From positions 7,542-71,541 of the forward strand of contig JAZRXD010000089.1 in assembly GCA_045600045.1 (NCBI GenBank): a DNA stretch of 64,000 bases, given 5' to 3'. Made by a program: the position numbers and the translations under genes. Positions 60,941 to 64,000 of the stretch are shown here, one piece after another (position 1 is the first letter of the stretch; the number at the start of each line of letters is the position of its first letter). The notes beneath the pieces are model-generated. The model saw only the letters and a program-made list of their open reading frames with translations, was not told the DNA's origin and did not search any database. The DNA is from UBA1715 sp045600045. Its GTDB lineage: Bacteria > Bacteroidota > Bacteroidia > Bacteroidales > UBA1715.

Positions 60941-63900
60941 ATGAAAAAAGTATCATTCATGCTACGCATGTCTGCTTTGTTAAGTTGCTTATTTATGGCA
61001 GCTAATTTCTGTTATGCGACAGAGTCTCAACCTTCTGGCGACGGAACTGCAGAAAGTCCTTATCAAATTTCCAATGCCGATGAACTTTACTGGTTTGCCG
61101 ATTTTGTAAATCAAGGTGGCGATAATGCCCAAGCCAATGCCGTGCTTACAGACGACATCACTATCAATGCCAATCTGCTTACAGATATGATTGAAATAGA
61201 TGCTGACGGCAAGGCAACCATTAAAGGCGAAAATCCACAAACGTGGACAGGTATCTTTAATTATAAAGGTACTTTCGATGGTGCCAACCACACAATTAGC
61301 GGACTTTATTCCAATGAAGAAAATGCTGTTTTTGTCGGCTTATTTATGAATAACTATGGCACAATAAAAAATGTAAAAATAACCGATACTTATTTCTATG
61401 GCAATGGTACTATAGGTGGTATCTGTGATTCTAACGAAGGTATTATCGAAAATTGTTCCTTTTCTGGCTTTGTTGCTTGTGATGAAAATTTTGTCGGTGG
61501 TATATGTGGTGATAATAATGGTGACATCACAAACTGTTACAATATAGGCTCGGTGAAAGCAGGTGGAAAATATGCAGGCGGTATATGTGAGAATAATAAC
61601 GGCACCATCACAAACTGTTACAATATAGGCCCGGTGACAGGTGGTGATAGTTATGTAGGTGGTATATGTGGTAATAATAATGGAGACATCACAACTAGCT
61701 ACAATATTGGTTCGGTGAAAGCTGGTAGAAGTTATGCAGGCGGTATATGTGGTAATAATACTGGAGACATCACAACTAGCTACAATACTGGCTCGGTGAC
61801 AAGTAAAAGCAACAGTGCAGGCGTATGTGGAATCAATGAAAGCTCCATTACAAATTGCTACAATACAGCTGAAATTAAAGGCGATGTAGCCGTAGGTGGC
61901 ATATGCGGGTCAATGGGAAAGGATAACGCTCTAATCAGTAATTGCTACAATAAAGGCAATATTTCGGGTGGCGATAAAGGTGGTATTTGTGGTCAGATTT
62001 ATAAAGGTTCAATAGAAAACTGCTATTATCTCAGTGGAATAGATGCGGTAGAATTCAATCCAAATACACTTGCAATTGATGCCAACGAAGTAACAGCCGA
62101 AGAATTTGCCAATGGCACAGTAGCGCAGAAATTACACAATGGTACTAATGGTAATGTTTGGAAACAATATGTAGGTGTAGATGAATTGCCTGTATTAGGA
62201 GATAATTATAAACCGACACAGATAACTGAAGGTGAGTACGCTGGCTATTACGCCATCAGCAATGCCGACGAATTATATTGGTTCGCTGGTCTTGTAAACG
62301 GGAAAATTGTTGGCGTAAATAAAAACACCCAAGCCAATGCCGTGCTTGTAAACGATATTGTTGTAAATAAGGATGTTTTGAACAAAGACGGCAACCTTAA
62401 CACAGGCAATTTCAAAGAATGGACCCTTATCGGGCGTTATGATGAATCTACCAATAGCTATTTTGAAGGGACATTTGATGGTAATAATCACACTATCAGC
62501 GGATTGTATTTTAATAACCCAAGTCAATCTTGCGTAGGCTTGATTGGGCAGATTCGCGAAAATGCAGAAATTAAAAATGTAGGAATTGTTGATTCGTATT
62601 TCAATGGAGCAAAATTCGTGGGTGGCGTGTGTGGATATACACTTGGTGGCACAATCAAAAGTTGTTACAATACCGGTTCTGTTGTTGCTGGAACTGAATA
62701 TATAGGAGGCGTATGTGGGTTTAATGCTTCCTGTTTAATCCAAAATTGCTACAATACTGGTAAAGTAAGAGGCGATAATGAAAGTTCTGATATCGGTGGC
62801 GTATGTGGATATAATGAAAAAAGCACAATAGAAAACAGTTTCAACGCAGGTAATGTTTACGGACAAGAAAATGTAGGTGGCGTATGCGGACGCAATTGGA
62901 ACAGTACAGTTCAAAATTGCTTTAACACAGGCAACGTGAAGGGAGTCGGCAGTTACATTGGTGGCATCTGTGGAGATAATGAAAACGGGACTGTCACCGG
63001 ATGCTACAACAATACAGACTTTTGCGATAAAGACGAAAAAGAAGGTGTTACAAACTACAATACGCTTTACTTCTATCAAATGCTTCATTTTAATTTGCCT
63101 TCAGGAAACACAAATTGGACTGCATCTGGCGTTGCTGGTAACGAGGAAAATGGAGTTGAATTTAAATTCCCATATTTGACATCAATAGATGAAAAATCAC
63201 CGTTTGTATTTACTGCAACCATGACAGTAGTGGACTACCAAGAAGAATACTTTGTTGGAGATGAATTTTCAAATGAAACGGGAAAGATTGTATTCCAACT
63301 AAACGATACGACAAGTTTTGAAGTAAATTTCACTACAATCTATATTGAAATAAACAGTCCAGACATGAGCAAAGAGAATTCAAAGCTTGCAGTACAGGGT
63401 GTTTTCTTCCAATCTGTTGATTTTGAATTCTTTATTTCCGTAAAGAAACATTCGTATTCGGTAAAGGAATTTATTTGGTCCGACGACAATAAATCTGCAA
63501 GATTATATCTGAATTGCCTCGAAAACGAATTGGCAAACGTAGATACAGCGTGTGTTGTTACAACCGATACAATAATTCCAGCCACATGCGAAAAAGATGG
63601 TTTGATACAATATGCTGCCAACGTAACATTCAACGATACAATCTATGGCGACACAATCAAAGCGGTACTTCCTGCAATAGGTCATAGCTACGAATTTGCA
63701 GGAATCACTTGGTCGGCAGATACAACTTCGGCAATTGCAACATTCGCTTGTGTAAAATCAGACGATAGTTTCAACAGTGATTGCGTTGTGGAAATTGACA
63801 CAGTTTTGGCAACGTGTACAGCTGACGGCTACATTAAATATGTTGCTACACTAGAATACAACGAAACAGTTTACGGAGACACAATCAACGTGGTTCTTCC

Positions 63901-64000
63901 TGCTTTTGGTCACAATTACGAATTTACAGGAATCACATGGTCGGCAGATACAACTTCGGCAATTGCAACATTCGCTTGTGTAAAATCTGACGATAGTTTC
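60941..64000 (+). CDS. Giant GLUG-repeat surface protein (3' end outside window)
   Basis: The first 1020 codons, open to the window edge. A signal peptide (about 1-28, ending NFCYA) is followed by two cycles of the same plan. Each opens with SNADELYWFADFVN or SNADELYWFAGLVN, an ANAVLTDDI strand and a GTFDGANHTISGLY motif, then a row of GLUG repeats (for example VGGICGDNNGDITNCYNIGSVKAG). The first cycle is about 45-425, the second about 440-700. The later part has 76-residue repeats (GHSYEFAGITWSADTTSAIATF) still continuing at the edge. It is most likely a T9SS-exported adhesin, but its C-terminus is not visible. No other domain was recognised. The preceding tRNA fragment hints at acquired DNA. 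Confidence 0.88.
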   Translation, partial: MKKVSFMLRMSALLSCLFMAANFCYATESQPSGDGTAESPYQISNADELYWFADFVNQGGDNAQANAVLTDDITINANLLTDMIEIDADGKATIKGENPQTWTGIFNYKGTFDGANHTISGLYSNEENAVFVGLFMNNYGTIKNVKITDTYFYGNGTIGGICDSNEGIIENCSFSGFVACDENFVGGICGDNNGDITNCYNIGSVKAGGKYAGGICENNNGTITNCYNIGPVTGGDSYVGGICGNNNGDITTSYNIGSVKAGRSYAGGICGNNTGDITTSYNTGSVTSKSNSAGVCGINESSITNCYNTAEIKGDVAVGGICGSMGKDNALISNCYNKGNISGGDKGGICGQIYKGSIENCYYLSGIDAVEFNPNTLAIDANEVTAEEFANGTVAQKLHNGTNGNVWKQYVGVDELPVLGDNYKPTQITEGEYAGYYAISNADELYWFAGLVNGKIVGVNKNTQANAVLVNDIVVNKDVLNKDGNLNTGNFKEWTLIGRYDESTNSYFEGTFDGNNHTISGLYFNNPSQSCVGLIGQIRENAEIKNVGIVDSYFNGAKFVGGVCGYTLGGTIKSCYNTGSVVAGTEYIGGVCGFNASCLIQNCYNTGKVRGDNESSDIGGVCGYNEKSTIENSFNAGNVYGQENVGGVCGRNWNSTVQNCFNTGNVKGVGSYIGGICGDNENGTVTGCYNNTDFCDKDEKEGVTNYNTLYFYQMLHFNLPSGNTNWTASGVAGNEENGVEFKFPYLTSIDEKSPFVFTATMTVVDYQEEYFVGDEFSNETGKIVFQLNDTTSFEVNFTTIYIEINSPDMSKENSKLAVQGVFFQSVDFEFFISVKKHSYSVKEFIWSDDNKSARLYLNCLENELANVDTACVVTTDTIIPATCEKDGLIQYAANVTFNDTIYGDTIKAVLPAIGHSYEFAGITWSADTTSAIATFACVKSDDSFNSDCVVEIDTVLATCTADGYIKYVATLEYNETVYGDTINVVLPAFGHNYEFTGITWSADTTSAIATFACVKSDDSF
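63452..64000 (+). repeat. Tandem 228-bp coding repeats at window end
   Basis: Matching copies begin GGTCATAGC at 63680 and GGTCACAAT at 63908, a 228-bp (76-codon) period. The stretches encoding ITWSADTTSAIATFACVKSDDSF are almost base-identical. The array start is approximate and it continues past the window, so copy number is unknown. Confidence 0.75.

Overview
The window comes from an AT-rich member of the Bacteroidota, most likely an anaerobic gut- or sediment-type Bacteroidales. The evidence is consistent. There are three proteins with type IX secretion (T9SS) C-terminal sorting domains, a gliding-type lipoprotein (GldH), and TonB-dependent receptors (one followed by a DUF4249 lipoprotein). 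A PerR/reverse-rubrerythrin peroxide operon points to anaerobic life. Many genes are preceded by the Bacteroidota promoter pattern TTTG-N19-21-TAnnTTTG rather than by sigma-70 boxes or Shine-Dalgarno sequences. The genus cannot be fixed from sequence reading alone.

Layout. 1-1840: end of a MacB-type ABC export operon (ATPase cut by the window edge, plus permease), then a 460-bp repeat-rich intergenic stretch. 2301-6822: a histidine phosphatase, a secreted beta-helix protein paired with a repeat-rich T9SS protein, and a GNAT acetyltransferase. 6970-7980: perR-rubrerythrin operon with a palindromic operator. 8156-12673: tsaE and a very large T9SS surface protein. 12677-16462: thiamine salvage operon (TPP riboswitch, TonB receptor, PnuC/PnuT permease, thiamine pyrophosphokinase). 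16553-22873: secreted sialate-O-acetylesterase-like enzyme, MerR regulator, and a TonB receptor with DUF4249 lipoprotein. 22875-25387: type II restriction-modification pair, apparently inserted beside the receptor operon. 25402-30186: O-methyltransferase with a tiny lipoprotein, then a radical SAM, small protein, esterase and DMT exporter operon. 30190-35284: a small 20-residue-repeat protein, transketolase, two unknown small proteins and NhaD. 35382-40508: rsmE, tRNA-Lys, trmB, gldH, ricT, a secreted repeat protein and holB. 40566-46796: outer-membrane protein, a pseudokinase, pgk, a DsbD-type protein and a geranylgeranyl-reductase-like oxidoreductase. 46872-54093: RecB/AddA-like helicase-nuclease, acyl-CoA synthetase, thioesterase and a DUF4836-like lipoprotein. 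54221-60142: a GAF/receiver/ATP-grasp hybrid protein, a response regulator with a dead receiver domain, and a CrtI-like desaturase, closely packed. 60143-60940: a gene-poor stretch holding the 3' part of a tRNA (attachment-site-like scar). 60941-64000: the first 1020 codons of a giant GLUG-repeat surface protein that runs off the window.

Most of the window is core metabolism and RNA or cell-envelope biology. The less ordinary parts are the 54.2-60.1 kb signalling cluster, the pseudokinase upstream of pgk, the R-M insertion with its near-leaderless promoter, the two small secreted repeat proteins, and the tRNA fragment at 60.75 kb. Assignments rest on motifs read by eye. No database search was run.
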